Source: CBEUVQ01 sp965546615
Lineage (GTDB): Bacteria; Bacillota; Desulfotomaculia; Desulfotomaculales; Desulfohalotomaculaceae
NCBI GenBank assembly: GCA_965546615.1
Contig: CBEUVQ010000009.1
Coordinates: forward strand, 17,385 to 81,384
Direction: 5' to 3'
DNA: 64,000 bases
Under the pieces are notes generated by a model that did no database searches, had not been told where the DNA came from, and was given only the letters and a program-made list of their open reading frames with translations. This document shows, piece after piece, positions 18,879-27,951 of the stretch. Every line of letters starts with the position of its first letter. Position 1 is the first letter of the stretch. Both the position numbers and the translations under genes were made by a program.

Positions 18879-20846
18879 TCATTTGGTTTGTTTCCACAAA
18901 AGTTTGGCTGTCAGCGGCGGCAGCGAAACAGCAGCCTTACCGCCACTTATTTTTAATTCCTCTTGATTTGACAACAAATCAACAAATATGCCGTCTTGAC
19001 ACCAGCGACCAATATCCAGCACAAAAGATGCTCCGGTTGTTTTATGGCGGTTAAACAATACCAAAAAAACACCGTTGTCTTTAGGGCGATTAAAGACATC
19101 ACGACCGATATCAATTCTTCTGATATAACCGTAAACATCATCTTTAGCATAAACGGAAATCCATTCGCCGGTTTTTAAAGCATCATGGCGATTGCGCAGA
19201 TTAACGAGCTTTTTATACCAAGCCAAAAGTTCCTTGTTTTCTTTTCCCCAGGGGTAAGCGGCACGACAAAGGGGATCACCGTAACCTTCCATACCCACTT
19301 CATCTCCGTAATAAATCGAAGGTACACCGGGAAAAGTCATTTGAAACAGTGCAATGAGCTTTAACCTTTTGACGGCCAGCTCTTTTTTTTCCGCCGACAA
19401 ACGATAACACCTTTTTTCCGCTTCGGTTAACGCCTCCTCCGGCGGTGCTTCACCCAGTAACGTTAATATCCGAGGTACATCATGAGTGCCGATTATATTC
19501 ATACAGCTGTAAAAATGCTCGCGAGGATAATTTTCGTACAAACTCATCAGCTGCCGGTGAGTTTGCAAAGCATCGATTTTCCCTAAAAAAAAGTTAATTA
19601 ACGTGTTTCTAAACGGATAGTTCATTACCGAATCCAGTTCATCTCCAAGTAAGTACTCACGCATTTTTCCGTAACTAATTTTTCGTGAAGCATCTTCCCA
19701 TACTTCACCGATTAATACAGATTCGGGGTCGGTTTCTTTCATCACTTTTTTTATCCCTTTGATAAATGGGTCAGGCAGCTCATCAGCTACATCTAAACGC
19801 CAGCCCTTTGCCCCTAAACGCATCCAATAACGAATGACACTATTTTCATTATAGATAATAAAATCTTGATAAGACGGTTCCATCTCATTGACGTTGGGCA
19901 GCGTATCTATACCCCACCAGCACTCATATTTGTCGGGATAATCATGAAAAATATACCAGGGATAATACGGAGAATTTTTGGACTGATATGCTCCCAATTC
20001 GGGATATCTACCTTCTTTATTGAAGTAAATGCTGTCACTGCCGGTATGGCTGAACACACCGTCCAAAATGATTTTAATGCCCATTTCTTCTGCCTTGGTG
20101 CACAGTTCTTGAAATAATTTGTTGTCACCGTACATACCGTCCACCCGCTTATAATCAGCAGTATCATACTTATGATTGCTTGGAGCTTCGAATATCGGGT
20201 TAAAATAAATTACATTAATACCCAGCTCTTTCAAATAAGGTAATTTTTTCATAACGCCTAATAAATTGCCACCAAAAAAATCAAAACAGATGATCTTTCC
20301 TGTTTCGGGGTCTTGGCGGTAGTACGGTGTTTCTTCCCAATTTTTGTACAAATAGCAGCGTTTTTTTGTTTCCAGCAATCGGCCTTGTTCATGACCGTTA
20401 AAAAAACGGTCAACAAAGATTTGATAAATCACCGCTTCTTTAAACCAATGTGGTGTCGCTGCCTCATGATGATGCACGGTAATTTGAAAAGACGGTGGTT
20501 CATGATGATACAGCTCACCAATTCCACCCAAATTATCTTGATTGTTGCCGTAATAATAGGTTTTACCGTCGACTTTAATTATAAAGTAATACCAGATTAA
20601 ACCCGGTGCCTGCGGGGCATTGATTTGCACCTGATAAATACTGCTTTCTTTAAAATTCCCTCTTAGGTACATGTTTAATCTTTCTTCGAAGCGTTCGTTT
20701 TTCCATAACCGGATAATCACTTGTTCCACATTTATTTCCGCATCTATTTTTAAGCTGAGGGTAATTTTTTGACCGCAGGGAACTGCTCCGAATGGGCTGC
20801 GAAAAAACAAATCATGCGAGTTGTGAGAAACCCAGTTTGGTTTCAT
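18879..20846 (-). CDS. GH13 alpha-amylase/neopullulanase-like glycoside hydrolase
   Basis: 655 aa. An N-terminal beta-sandwich of ~140 residues (SPFGAVPCGQKITLSLKID) resembling CBM34 precedes a TIM-barrel with ELGINVIYFNPIFEAPSNHKYD, GWRLDVADELP (nucleophile), VLIGEVWEDAS (acid/base) and IIGTHDVPRI. A C-terminal beta-domain completes the protein. This order is typical of cyclomaltodextrinase/neopullulanase-type intracellular enzymes; there is no signal peptide, so it acts on cytoplasmic glycogen or imported maltodextrin. Start ATG at 20846 (AAGGTG upstream); a GTG at 20858 is an alternative. Co-transcribed with malQ. Confidence 0.88.
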   Translation of the reverse strand: MKPNWVSHNSHDLFFRSPFGAVPCGQKITLSLKIDAEINVEQVIIRLWKNERFEERLNMYLRGNFKESSIYQVQINAPQAPGLIWYYFIIKVDGKTYYYGNNQDNLGGIGELYHHEPPSFQITVHHHEAATPHWFKEAVIYQIFVDRFFNGHEQGRLLETKKRCYLYKNWEETPYYRQDPETGKIICFDFFGGNLLGVMKKLPYLKELGINVIYFNPIFEAPSNHKYDTADYKRVDGMYGDNKLFQELCTKAEEMGIKIILDGVFSHTGSDSIYFNKEGRYPELGAYQSKNSPYYPWYIFHDYPDKYECWWGIDTLPNVNEMEPSYQDFIIYNENSVIRYWMRLGAKGWRLDVADELPDPFIKGIKKVMKETDPESVLIGEVWEDASRKISYGKMREYLLGDELDSVMNYPFRNTLINFFLGKIDALQTHRQLMSLYENYPREHFYSCMNIIGTHDVPRILTLLGEAPPEEALTEAEKRCYRLSAEKKELAVKRLKLIALFQMTFPGVPSIYYGDEVGMEGYGDPLCRAAYPWGKENKELLAWYKKLVNLRNRHDALKTGEWISVYAKDDVYGYIRRIDIGRDVFNRPKDNGVFLVLFNRHKTTGASFVLDIGRWCQDGIFVDLLSNQEELKISGGKAAVSLPPLTAKLLWKQTK

Positions 20847-20923
20847 TAATCTCAACACCTTGTTGTTTAATATCTAAATAATATATACGCTGTTACTTTA
20901 CATTTTTCCCAATTGTTAAGCTT

Positions 20924-22348
20924 TTAAGCTGGCGAATTAAAAAACTTTGGTATGCGCACTGAAAAAGTACTTCCGGCATTCAGTTTGCTTTTCACTTCAA
21001 TGGTTGTCCCGTGTTGTTTGGCAATCCAACCCGCTATAGATAAACCCAATCCGGTTCCTCCGACCGGCCGGGAGGCATCTGAACGGTAAAATCTTTCAAA
21101 AATTGCAGACAGTTCTTTTTCATCAATACCTATCCCCGTGTCGGTAACATCAACCTGTATATACTCAGCGGAACAATGCACATGTAATTCTACTTTGCCG
21201 GGTGCCGGCGTAAATTTAAAGGCATTATCCAATAAAATTAAAATCAGCTGCTTAAAGTAATCCGGGTCAGCTTTAATAAATACATTTTGGCAGGCAGGTT
21301 CCAGTTTAATGTCAAAAACATGATCACCGGAAAGCATTTTGGCCTGACGACCAATTTGCTCAATTATCGGCTGCAGGGGTATGGTTTGCAGCGTCAATGT
21401 TAAGCCGGCATCTGCTCTTGCCAATACTAACATATCAGATACCAGCCGGCTCATACGCTCAGCTTCAGATAAAATATCCGACAAAGCCTCTTCACGAATA
21501 TCAGGATATTCATTTCCCATTTTTTGAATAAGCTCAATATTCCCCCGGATAGTGGTCAGCGGCGTCCTCAACTCGTGCGATACGTCAGCAACAAACCGTC
21601 GTTGGGCGGCATGAGATTCAGAAAGCTCCCGGTACGCTGTCTCAATACTTTCCAGCATTTTATTCAAAGTTTCCACTAACCGCCCCAATTCATCTTTCGG
21701 ACCTTGATGAGGAACACGCTGATGAAAATTCAATTCTTTGCGAATTAAATTTGCCGTTTTGGTAATTTCATCAATTGGTTTTAACGCCGTCCGGGCTAAC
21801 AGCCAGCCAATGCTGGCAGCAGCTGCAATAATGATTACGCTGCCCAACCATAAAAGCATGCGCAGTCTTTTTAATGCAGCTTCAATACCGGAAAATGGTT
21901 GGCCAACTTGTAAAAGGCCAACCACTCTTTCTTGGGCAATTAGCGGGTAGTTATAAATCCGAATGCGCTGATTTCCGGCATTAACCCACTCATAAAAACT
22001 ATCACCGGCTGCCCCCCGCACAATAGTTTCTTCAGTAAGCGGCAGACTTTGATTGCCCAAATTACCGGACTTGGCCACCAACTGCCCTTGAGTGTCAACT
22101 ACCTGCAAATAGGTGTTGGGGTAGCCAAACACATCAACATCAGGCAGAACTATTTTTTGACTTCGCAGCAGTGTTGGCCCTACTATTTTTATGGAACGCA
22201 CAACGCCCTGCGCGCGTCCGGCTAACTCTTTGTCAATTTCTTGGGCCATACTGTAACTCAAGAAAGTATAAATCACCAAAGAAAAAACGACCAGCGTAAA
22301 TGCAACAACCACACTATACCAAAGCGTTAGTTTTAGTCTTATTGACAT
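20924..22348 (-). CDS. Sensor histidine kinase (HtrA-linked two-component system)
   Basis: 474 aa. Transmembrane segments at about residues 8-32 and 166-186 flank a ~130-residue extracellular sensor domain; HAMP follows, then HisKA with VADVSHELRTPLTTI (His258) and HATPase with DNAFKFTP and GGTGLGLSIAGWIA. Its ATG overlaps the regulator stop by one base. In gene order and company it resembles CssS, which senses secretion or heat stress in Bacillus and controls htrA; the ligand is an inference. Confidence 0.92.
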   Translation of the reverse strand: MSIRLKLTLWYSVVVAFTLVVFSLVIYTFLSYSMAQEIDKELAGRAQGVVRSIKIVGPTLLRSQKIVLPDVDVFGYPNTYLQVVDTQGQLVAKSGNLGNQSLPLTEETIVRGAAGDSFYEWVNAGNQRIRIYNYPLIAQERVVGLLQVGQPFSGIEAALKRLRMLLWLGSVIIIAAAASIGWLLARTALKPIDEITKTANLIRKELNFHQRVPHQGPKDELGRLVETLNKMLESIETAYRELSESHAAQRRFVADVSHELRTPLTTIRGNIELIQKMGNEYPDIREEALSDILSEAERMSRLVSDMLVLARADAGLTLTLQTIPLQPIIEQIGRQAKMLSGDHVFDIKLEPACQNVFIKADPDYFKQLILILLDNAFKFTPAPGKVELHVHCSAEYIQVDVTDTGIGIDEKELSAIFERFYRSDASRPVGGTGLGLSIAGWIAKQHGTTIEVKSKLNAGSTFSVRIPKFFNSPA

Positions 22349-23022
22349 CAGTTTTGCTCCTTCAGCACATACCCTACCCCGCGCACAGTATGAATTAATC
22401 TTGCTTGATTATTTTCTTCAAGTTTTTGCCGCAGCATGTTGATATACACTTCCAACACATTAGAACCACCTGTGTAATCAATTCCCCACAAGCGATCAAT
22501 AATGATATCGCGTTCCAACACTTGATTTGGGTGTTCCATAAACATTTTTAACAGATCATATTCTTTAGCGGAAAGTGATATTAAATTAGCGCCGCGGCGC
22601 ACCTCTCTTTTTTCTAAATCCATTTTTAAATCCAAAAATTGCAGCATGCTGTTCTTTATACTTCGGCGGCGCAGCAGCACTCTGACACGAGCTAACAATT
22701 CTTCCAAAGCAAAGGGCTTAACCAGGTAATCATCCGCCCCTAAATTAAGCCCTTTTACTCTGCTTTCCACCTCGTCTTTAGCGCTTAAAATTAAAATGGG
22801 AATAACATTATCCTGACAAAAACGTTGGCAAAAATCCCAACCGTTAAACCCCGGCATCATGATATCTAAAATAATTAATTCAGGTGGATTTTCTTTAGCC
22901 ATCTTATACCCTGTATAACCATCATTGGCGACATGAACTGTATATCCTTCATAAGTTAAAGCCCGTTTAAGAAAAGCTGTTATTTTGGGATCATCATCGA
23001 TAACCAATATTCTGGAAGCCAT
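22348..23022 (-). CDS. OmpR/PhoB-family response regulator
   Basis: 224 aa. Receiver domain with acidic pocket DDDP, phospho-acceptor Asp53 in LDIMMPGFNGWDF and the conserved Lys in YLVKPF. The C-terminal winged helix (RREVRRGANLISLSAKEYDLLKMF to HTVRGVGYVLK) binds DNA. Middle gene of htrA, regulator, kinase; likely controls this operon itself. Confidence 0.94.
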   Translation of the reverse strand: MASRILVIDDDPKITAFLKRALTYEGYTVHVANDGYTGYKMAKENPPELIILDIMMPGFNGWDFCQRFCQDNVIPILILSAKDEVESRVKGLNLGADDYLVKPFALEELLARVRVLLRRRSIKNSMLQFLDLKMDLEKREVRRGANLISLSAKEYDLLKMFMEHPNQVLERDIIIDRLWGIDYTGGSNVLEVYINMLRQKLEENNQARLIHTVRGVGYVLKEQN

Positions 23023-23035
23023 TATTTACACCCCG

Positions 23036-24145
23036 TTAACTCTTACTGCCAATTATTATATCAATATTTTGCGTTTTTCCACCACGGGATATAGATACAG
23101 AAACTTTATCTCCCGGTTGAGTTTGTGCTACCGCATCAACTAACTGCTGCGGATCGCTGATAGTCTGATTATTAAATTCTAAAATAACATCACCTTTAAT
23201 CAGGCCGGCTTTTTGGGCGGGACTTCCGTCAGCTACGCCTGCCACTATAATACCGTTTTGATCTTCAGTAGGCAGAATACTAACTCCGATGTAAGGATGT
23301 TCAACTTTGCCATTTGTGATTAATTGATTATATACTGAAACAACTGTGGAAGAAGGAATGGCAAAGCCGATCCCTTGAGCACTGGCATTGACTGCGGTAT
23401 TGACACCAATGACCTGACCGTTTAAGTTAATAAGCGGTCCGCCCGAGTTGCCGGGGTTGATAGAGGCATCTGTCTGCAGCAGGTTTTGGAAGCGCTGATT
23501 TTCAATAGTGACCGGCCGGCCTTTGGCACTAATTACCCCAACTGTCACGGTATGATCTAAACCGTAAGGGTTCCCAATAGCAATCACCCAATCACCCACT
23601 TGTGTATTGTTTGAATCACCAAACTGCAGCGTCGGTAATTTTCCATCGGCATCAATTTTTATCACTGCTAAATCCAATTCTTCGTCTGAAGCAACCAGTT
23701 TCGCCGAATAAGTTTTGTTTGTAGAAAGCACTACGTTAATTTCATCGGCGCCCTCAATAACATGATGGTTGGTAATGATGTAACCATCTTCTGATGCAAT
23801 AAAACCTGATCCTAACCCTGTTTTTACTTCGGTACGCGAAGAATTCGGCAGTTGATCACCAAAAAACTTTCTAAAGAAAGGGTCATTTAAAAACGGGTCG
23901 TAATTTACCGTAGATTTCACCACTGTTTCAATTTTCACTACCGACGGCGCAGTTTTCTCTACTACATCAGCAATATTAGCCGGTCTAATCACTCCCGCTT
24001 CGGCCGCTGACGAACTGGAATCAATTTTTGCAAGCCGCTGCTGATTTTCTGCCCACTGCACCCCAACAACCACCAGCAGCGCAAAAAATAATGTTGTGAA
24101 TGCTAAAATCAACACAGGTTTTTTCCATTGAGAATTGCTAAGCAT
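23036..24145 (-). CDS. htrA: HtrA/DegP-type serine protease with PDZ domain
   Basis: 369 aa membrane-anchored quality-control protease. One transmembrane helix at residues 10-31 anchors it, leaving the trypsin-like domain outside. The catalytic triad reads His128 (TNHHVIEGAD), Asp158 (ELDLAVIKI) and Ser234 (NPGNSGGPL). A single C-terminal PDZ domain (about 270-365) contains SPAQKAGLIKGDVILEF. It degrades misfolded secreted proteins. First gene of an operon with a two-component system 13 bp downstream; ATG start preceded by AGGAGGGAAAA. Confidence 0.95.
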   Translation of the reverse strand: MLSNSQWKKPVLILAFTTLFFALLVVVGVQWAENQQRLAKIDSSSSAAEAGVIRPANIADVVEKTAPSVVKIETVVKSTVNYDPFLNDPFFRKFFGDQLPNSSRTEVKTGLGSGFIASEDGYIITNHHVIEGADEINVVLSTNKTYSAKLVASDEELDLAVIKIDADGKLPTLQFGDSNNTQVGDWVIAIGNPYGLDHTVTVGVISAKGRPVTIENQRFQNLLQTDASINPGNSGGPLINLNGQVIGVNTAVNASAQGIGFAIPSSTVVSVYNQLITNGKVEHPYIGVSILPTEDQNGIIVAGVADGSPAQKAGLIKGDVILEFNNQTISDPQQLVDAVAQTQPGDKVSVSISRGGKTQNIDIIIGSKS

Positions 24146-24217
24146 CTTTTTCCCTCCTATAAAATTACTTTTTTATTTTCCAATTAAATTCTAGTACGCT
24201 TACCTTAAAAGAACATT

Positions 24218-24248
24218 AAAAAACCCGGGAAATTTTAATTTTCCCGAG
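24218..24248 (-). terminator. Intrinsic terminator of the glg operon
   Basis: On the minus strand CGGGAAA and TTTCCCG pair around an AT-rich loop and are followed by TTTTTT. The stem overlaps the glgA stop codon and isolates glgA from htrA. Confidence 0.75.
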
Positions 24249-25677
24249 TGTTTTCAGAAAGCAAAGATTGATACAAATTAATGTATTGTTTGGCAGAAGT
24301 ATACCAGCTGTAATCACAAGACATCGCTTCTCGGACAATTTTTTGCCACACGTCTTTTTCCTGATAAAACCGCAGCGCCCGTTGAACAGTAAACAACATC
24401 TCATGAGCATTGTAATTGATAAAACTAAATCCATTACCTTGTCGGCTGATTTCATTAAAGGAGCGGACTGTGTCCTTTAAACCACCGGTTTCCCGCACTA
24501 CCGGCACGGAACCGTATCTCAACGCAATCATTTGCCCTAACCCACAGGGTTCAAACAGCGAAGGCATTAAAAAGATGTCAGATGCAGCATAAATTTGATG
24601 GGCCAAAGGTTTTTGATAGGTGAAATTAACAGCCATTTTATCTGGATATTTATCTGCAGCGTAAGCAAACAAATCATGGTATCTTCTTTCACCCGAGCCC
24701 ATTACAATCATTTGTACATCTAACGCAGCCAACATTTCTTCTAAAGTATGAGCCAGTAAATCAAGCCCTTTTTGGGCCGTTAACCTTGAGATCAAAGCAA
24801 TTACCGGCACATCAGCCCGTACCGGCAGGCCTAAAGATTGTTGAAGGTGCTTTTTATTCTCTGCCTTTTTTGTTAAAGCGGATTCTGCATCATAGTTGGC
24901 AAAAATGTATTGGTCAGTACTGGGGTTATATATATCATAATCAATACCGTTTAAAATTCCATACAAATTGCTGCTGTAATATCTTAATAGACCATCCAGC
25001 TTCTCTCCATAATAAGGCGTTAGAATTTCTTGAGAATAAGTAGGGCTCACTGTAGTTATCAAATCAGAGTAGATAATACCCGCTTTCATATAATTAACTT
25101 TGCCGTAAAATTCCAACCCATCTTTTGTAAAGTATTCATCCCCCAAACCTAAAACGTCTCCAAGTATTGTTTTCGAAAATACCCCTTGATATTTTAAGTT
25201 GTGAATTGTAAACAGCATGCGAATATTCTCTCCATAGGAAAGATGCCGCAAAAACAAACTAACCAAAGAAGCATGCCAATCATGGCAATGAATAATTTGC
25301 GGGGCAAAATCCAGCTGCGGAAGCATCTCTATTACCGCTCTGCAAAAAAAGGCGTACCGTTCAGCATCATCACTGAAACCATACAAACCCTGCCGTTTAA
25401 AATAATATTCATTATCTATGAAATAAAAAGGCACACCATCACATTCCAGCAATTCAATTCCGCAGTACTGCTTGCGCCAAGACAGCGGTACAGTAATTTC
25501 ATTCTGCTTAACCATTTTTAGCCGATAGCGCTCTGCAATATCTCCATGTTTTGGTATTACGACCCGCACATCAACCTGCTGTTTACGCAGTTCCTTTGGT
25601 AATGAACCAATTACCTCGGCTAAACCTCCGGTGCGTACAAAAGGGGCGGATTCTGCTGCCACGAAAAGCACCTTCAT
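24235..25677 (-). CDS. glgA: Glycogen synthase (ADP-glucose type, GT5)
   Basis: 480 aa. It begins MKVLFVAAESAPFVRTGGLAEVIGSLP, with the KTGGL-like ADP-glucose site in the form RTGGL. The C-terminal Rossmann half has ALISRLTAQKGLDLL and the catalytic MPSLFEPCGLGQMIALRYG. It elongates alpha-1,4-glucan from ADP-glucose made by GlgC/GlgD. Last gene of glgB-glgC-glgD-glgA. ATG at 25677 with AAGGTG six bases upstream; a GTG three codons earlier is part of that site. Confidence 0.96.
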   Translation of the reverse strand: MKVLFVAAESAPFVRTGGLAEVIGSLPKELRKQQVDVRVVIPKHGDIAERYRLKMVKQNEITVPLSWRKQYCGIELLECDGVPFYFIDNEYYFKRQGLYGFSDDAERYAFFCRAVIEMLPQLDFAPQIIHCHDWHASLVSLFLRHLSYGENIRMLFTIHNLKYQGVFSKTILGDVLGLGDEYFTKDGLEFYGKVNYMKAGIIYSDLITTVSPTYSQEILTPYYGEKLDGLLRYYSSNLYGILNGIDYDIYNPSTDQYIFANYDAESALTKKAENKKHLQQSLGLPVRADVPVIALISRLTAQKGLDLLAHTLEEMLAALDVQMIVMGSGERRYHDLFAYAADKYPDKMAVNFTYQKPLAHQIYAASDIFLMPSLFEPCGLGQMIALRYGSVPVVRETGGLKDTVRSFNEISRQGNGFSFINYNAHEMLFTVQRALRFYQEKDVWQKIVREAMSCDYSWYTSAKQYINLYQSLLSENTREN

Positions 25678-25694
25678 GTTATTCACCTTCTTAA

Positions 25695-26819
25695 TTAGAT
25701 AATTGATTTCTTTTCAATTAAAACAGGATAATTTTTATCTCCTGTAAGCTGCTTTCCTGCCGAGATGAACACCTCTTTATCAGAAATCACATTTTTTATA
25801 ACTGCATTTTCCCCAATTTCTGTTTTCTGCATAATGATGCTGTCTTTCACATATGCTCCTTTACGTATCTTAACTCCCCGAAAGAGGATGCTGTTTTCAA
25901 CTATACCTTCAACTACACAGCCGTTTGCCACCAGACAATTTTTAACACGCGAACCATCTGTATATTTAGCCGGTGCACCATCTTTTATCTTAGTATAAAT
26001 CGGTCCCGGTTTAAAAAACAATTTGTTCCATACTTCCGGTTTTAACAAATCCATACTGTTGCGATAATAACTCTCCACAGTGTTAATGCGGGCGCAGTAA
26101 CCTTGATAGGGATAGGCAAATACACGCAGCATGCTGATGTTTTTTACAAAACCATCCTTTACCAAATCGTAATACCCGCGACTAAAACAAGCATCTATTA
26201 AATCAATCAATATCGATTTCTCCATGATGTACATATCTAAAGAAACTTTATTACTGTTAATTTTACCGGGCTTAACTTCCATATCAATTACCCTGCCGTC
26301 GTCAGCAACAGTTACCCTGGTGGAATCGGAAAAATCTCGCCGGTTGTCATCTTTTACCTCTTTATACAACAGCGTAATATCAGCATTGCTTTTCAGATGA
26401 TAATCCAGTGCGCGGCGATAATCGATGTTGCAAACAATATTGCTGCAGGAAACAAGAACATATTTTTGTCTGCTTTTATGAATATAATCAAGGTTATTAT
26501 AAAAATTCTGCAGATTGCCTTTTTTATCTGCACCGCTTTCACAGCGGATGTTATCAGGAGGAAAGATGAACAACCCGTCCCGCTTCCGATCTAAATCCCA
26601 TTCCTTACCTGACCTTAAATGATCAATCAAAGCTCGGTGCTTGTTTTGTGTTAATATGGCAATATTTTTCATTCCGGAATTAACCATATTCGACAGCACA
26701 AAATCAATTAAGCGGTAGCGGCTGGCAAAGGGCACAGCAGATATCGGGCGATGGCGGGTCAAACCATTTAATGAATCTTCGCTTTCAATTAAATTAATAA
26801 TCCCCATTACGTCATTCAT
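25695..26819 (-). CDS. glgD: Glucose-1-phosphate adenylyltransferase subunit GlgD
   Basis: 374 aa nucleotidyltransferase with a left-handed beta-helix C-terminus (hexapeptide-like SILFRGVKIRKGAYVKDSIIM). It resembles GlgC but the nucleotide-binding GGQGSRLG glycine loop is replaced by a sequence starting MGIINLIESEDSLNGL, which identifies the regulatory/non-catalytic GlgD paralogue. With GlgC it forms the ADP-glucose pyrophosphorylase as in Bacillus. The ATG at 26819 overlaps the glgC stop (ATGAATGA). Confidence 0.94.
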   Translation of the reverse strand: MNDVMGIINLIESEDSLNGLTRHRPISAVPFASRYRLIDFVLSNMVNSGMKNIAILTQNKHRALIDHLRSGKEWDLDRKRDGLFIFPPDNIRCESGADKKGNLQNFYNNLDYIHKSRQKYVLVSCSNIVCNIDYRRALDYHLKSNADITLLYKEVKDDNRRDFSDSTRVTVADDGRVIDMEVKPGKINSNKVSLDMYIMEKSILIDLIDACFSRGYYDLVKDGFVKNISMLRVFAYPYQGYCARINTVESYYRNSMDLLKPEVWNKLFFKPGPIYTKIKDGAPAKYTDGSRVKNCLVANGCVVEGIVENSILFRGVKIRKGAYVKDSIIMQKTEIGENAVIKNVISDKEVFISAGKQLTGDKNYPVLIEKKSII

Positions 26820-27939
26820 CAACATTACCCCCGACAACAGTTATTTGTTGATCGCTGCTGCCAATCTCACTGCCTTCCTTAATCACTGCGCCTTCACAAA
26901 TAATGGCCCGGTTGATTCTGGCGTTGGTTTCTATTTTAGCAAAAGGTAAGATAATTGAATCTGTAATTTCAGCTCTTTCACCAATCGTCACTCCGTTAAA
27001 AATTACCGAGTGATTTACTCTGCCAAACACAGCACAACCTTCACTAACCAGTGAACAGCTAATTTCCGCTGTCGGTGATACATATTGTGCCGGCAGCGCC
27101 GGGCTAACTGAATAAATTGGCCACTTTGAGTCGTTAAGATCTAACGCCGGGCGGCGCTTTAGCAAATCCATATTAGCTTCCCACAGACTTTCAACAGTGC
27201 CGACATCTTTCCAATAACCTTTAAAAGTATAGGCATACATCTCCTGCCCTCTTTTAAGCATGGTGGGGATAATATCTTTGCCAAAATCATTGCTGGAACC
27301 TATATCCTGTTCATCTTCAATCAGGTATTTTTTTAACAGCGGCCAGTTGAAGATGTAAATACCCATTGATGCCAGATTACTTTTCGGTTGACGAGGTTTT
27401 TCTTCAAATTCAATAATTCTACCGTTTGGCAGCACATTCAAAATGCCAAACCTGCTTGCTTCCAACCACGGAACTTCAACAACCGCAATGGTAACATCTG
27501 CCTTTTTTTCTTTATGATAATTGAGCATTAACGAATAATTCATCTTATATATATGATCTCCGGATAAAACAACCAAAAATTTCGGTTGGTAGAGATCAAT
27601 AAAATTTATATTTTGATAAATGGCATTAGCAGTACCTTTATACCATTCGCCTCCTTTTTCTTTAACGAAAGGAGGCAGTAAAGTTACCCCTCCGCTTTTG
27701 CGGTCTAAATCCCAAGGAGAACCATTACCGATGTAAGAGTTTAAAATCAACGGCTGATATTGAGTGAGTACCCCAACAGTAGATATGCCGGAATTGCAGC
27801 AGTTGCTGAGTGTAAAATCGATAATCCGATATTTACCGCCAAAAGGCACCGCCGGTTTGGCCAACTTTTTAGTAATGACACCTAACCTGCTTCCTTGTCC
27901 ACCGGCCAAAATCATAGCAATGCATTCTTTTGTAGACAT
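26812..27939 (-). CDS. glgC: Glucose-1-phosphate adenylyltransferase GlgC
   Basis: 375 aa catalytic ADP-glucose pyrophosphorylase. The nucleotide motif MILAGGQGSRLG, the substrate motif KPAVPFGGKYRIIDF, WFKGT-like WYKGTANAIYQN and FEEKPRQPKS are present; a beta-helix C-terminus follows. It makes ADP-glucose, the committed step of glycogen synthesis. A textbook ribosome site AAAGGAGGTAAGAC precedes the ATG. Confidence 0.97.
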   Translation of the reverse strand: MSTKECIAMILAGGQGSRLGVITKKLAKPAVPFGGKYRIIDFTLSNCCNSGISTVGVLTQYQPLILNSYIGNGSPWDLDRKSGGVTLLPPFVKEKGGEWYKGTANAIYQNINFIDLYQPKFLVVLSGDHIYKMNYSLMLNYHKEKKADVTIAVVEVPWLEASRFGILNVLPNGRIIEFEEKPRQPKSNLASMGIYIFNWPLLKKYLIEDEQDIGSSNDFGKDIIPTMLKRGQEMYAYTFKGYWKDVGTVESLWEANMDLLKRRPALDLNDSKWPIYSVSPALPAQYVSPTAEISCSLVSEGCAVFGRVNHSVIFNGVTIGERAEITDSIILPFAKIETNARINRAIICEGAVIKEGSEIGSSDQQITVVGGNVDE

Positions 27940-27951
27940 GTCTTACCTCCT

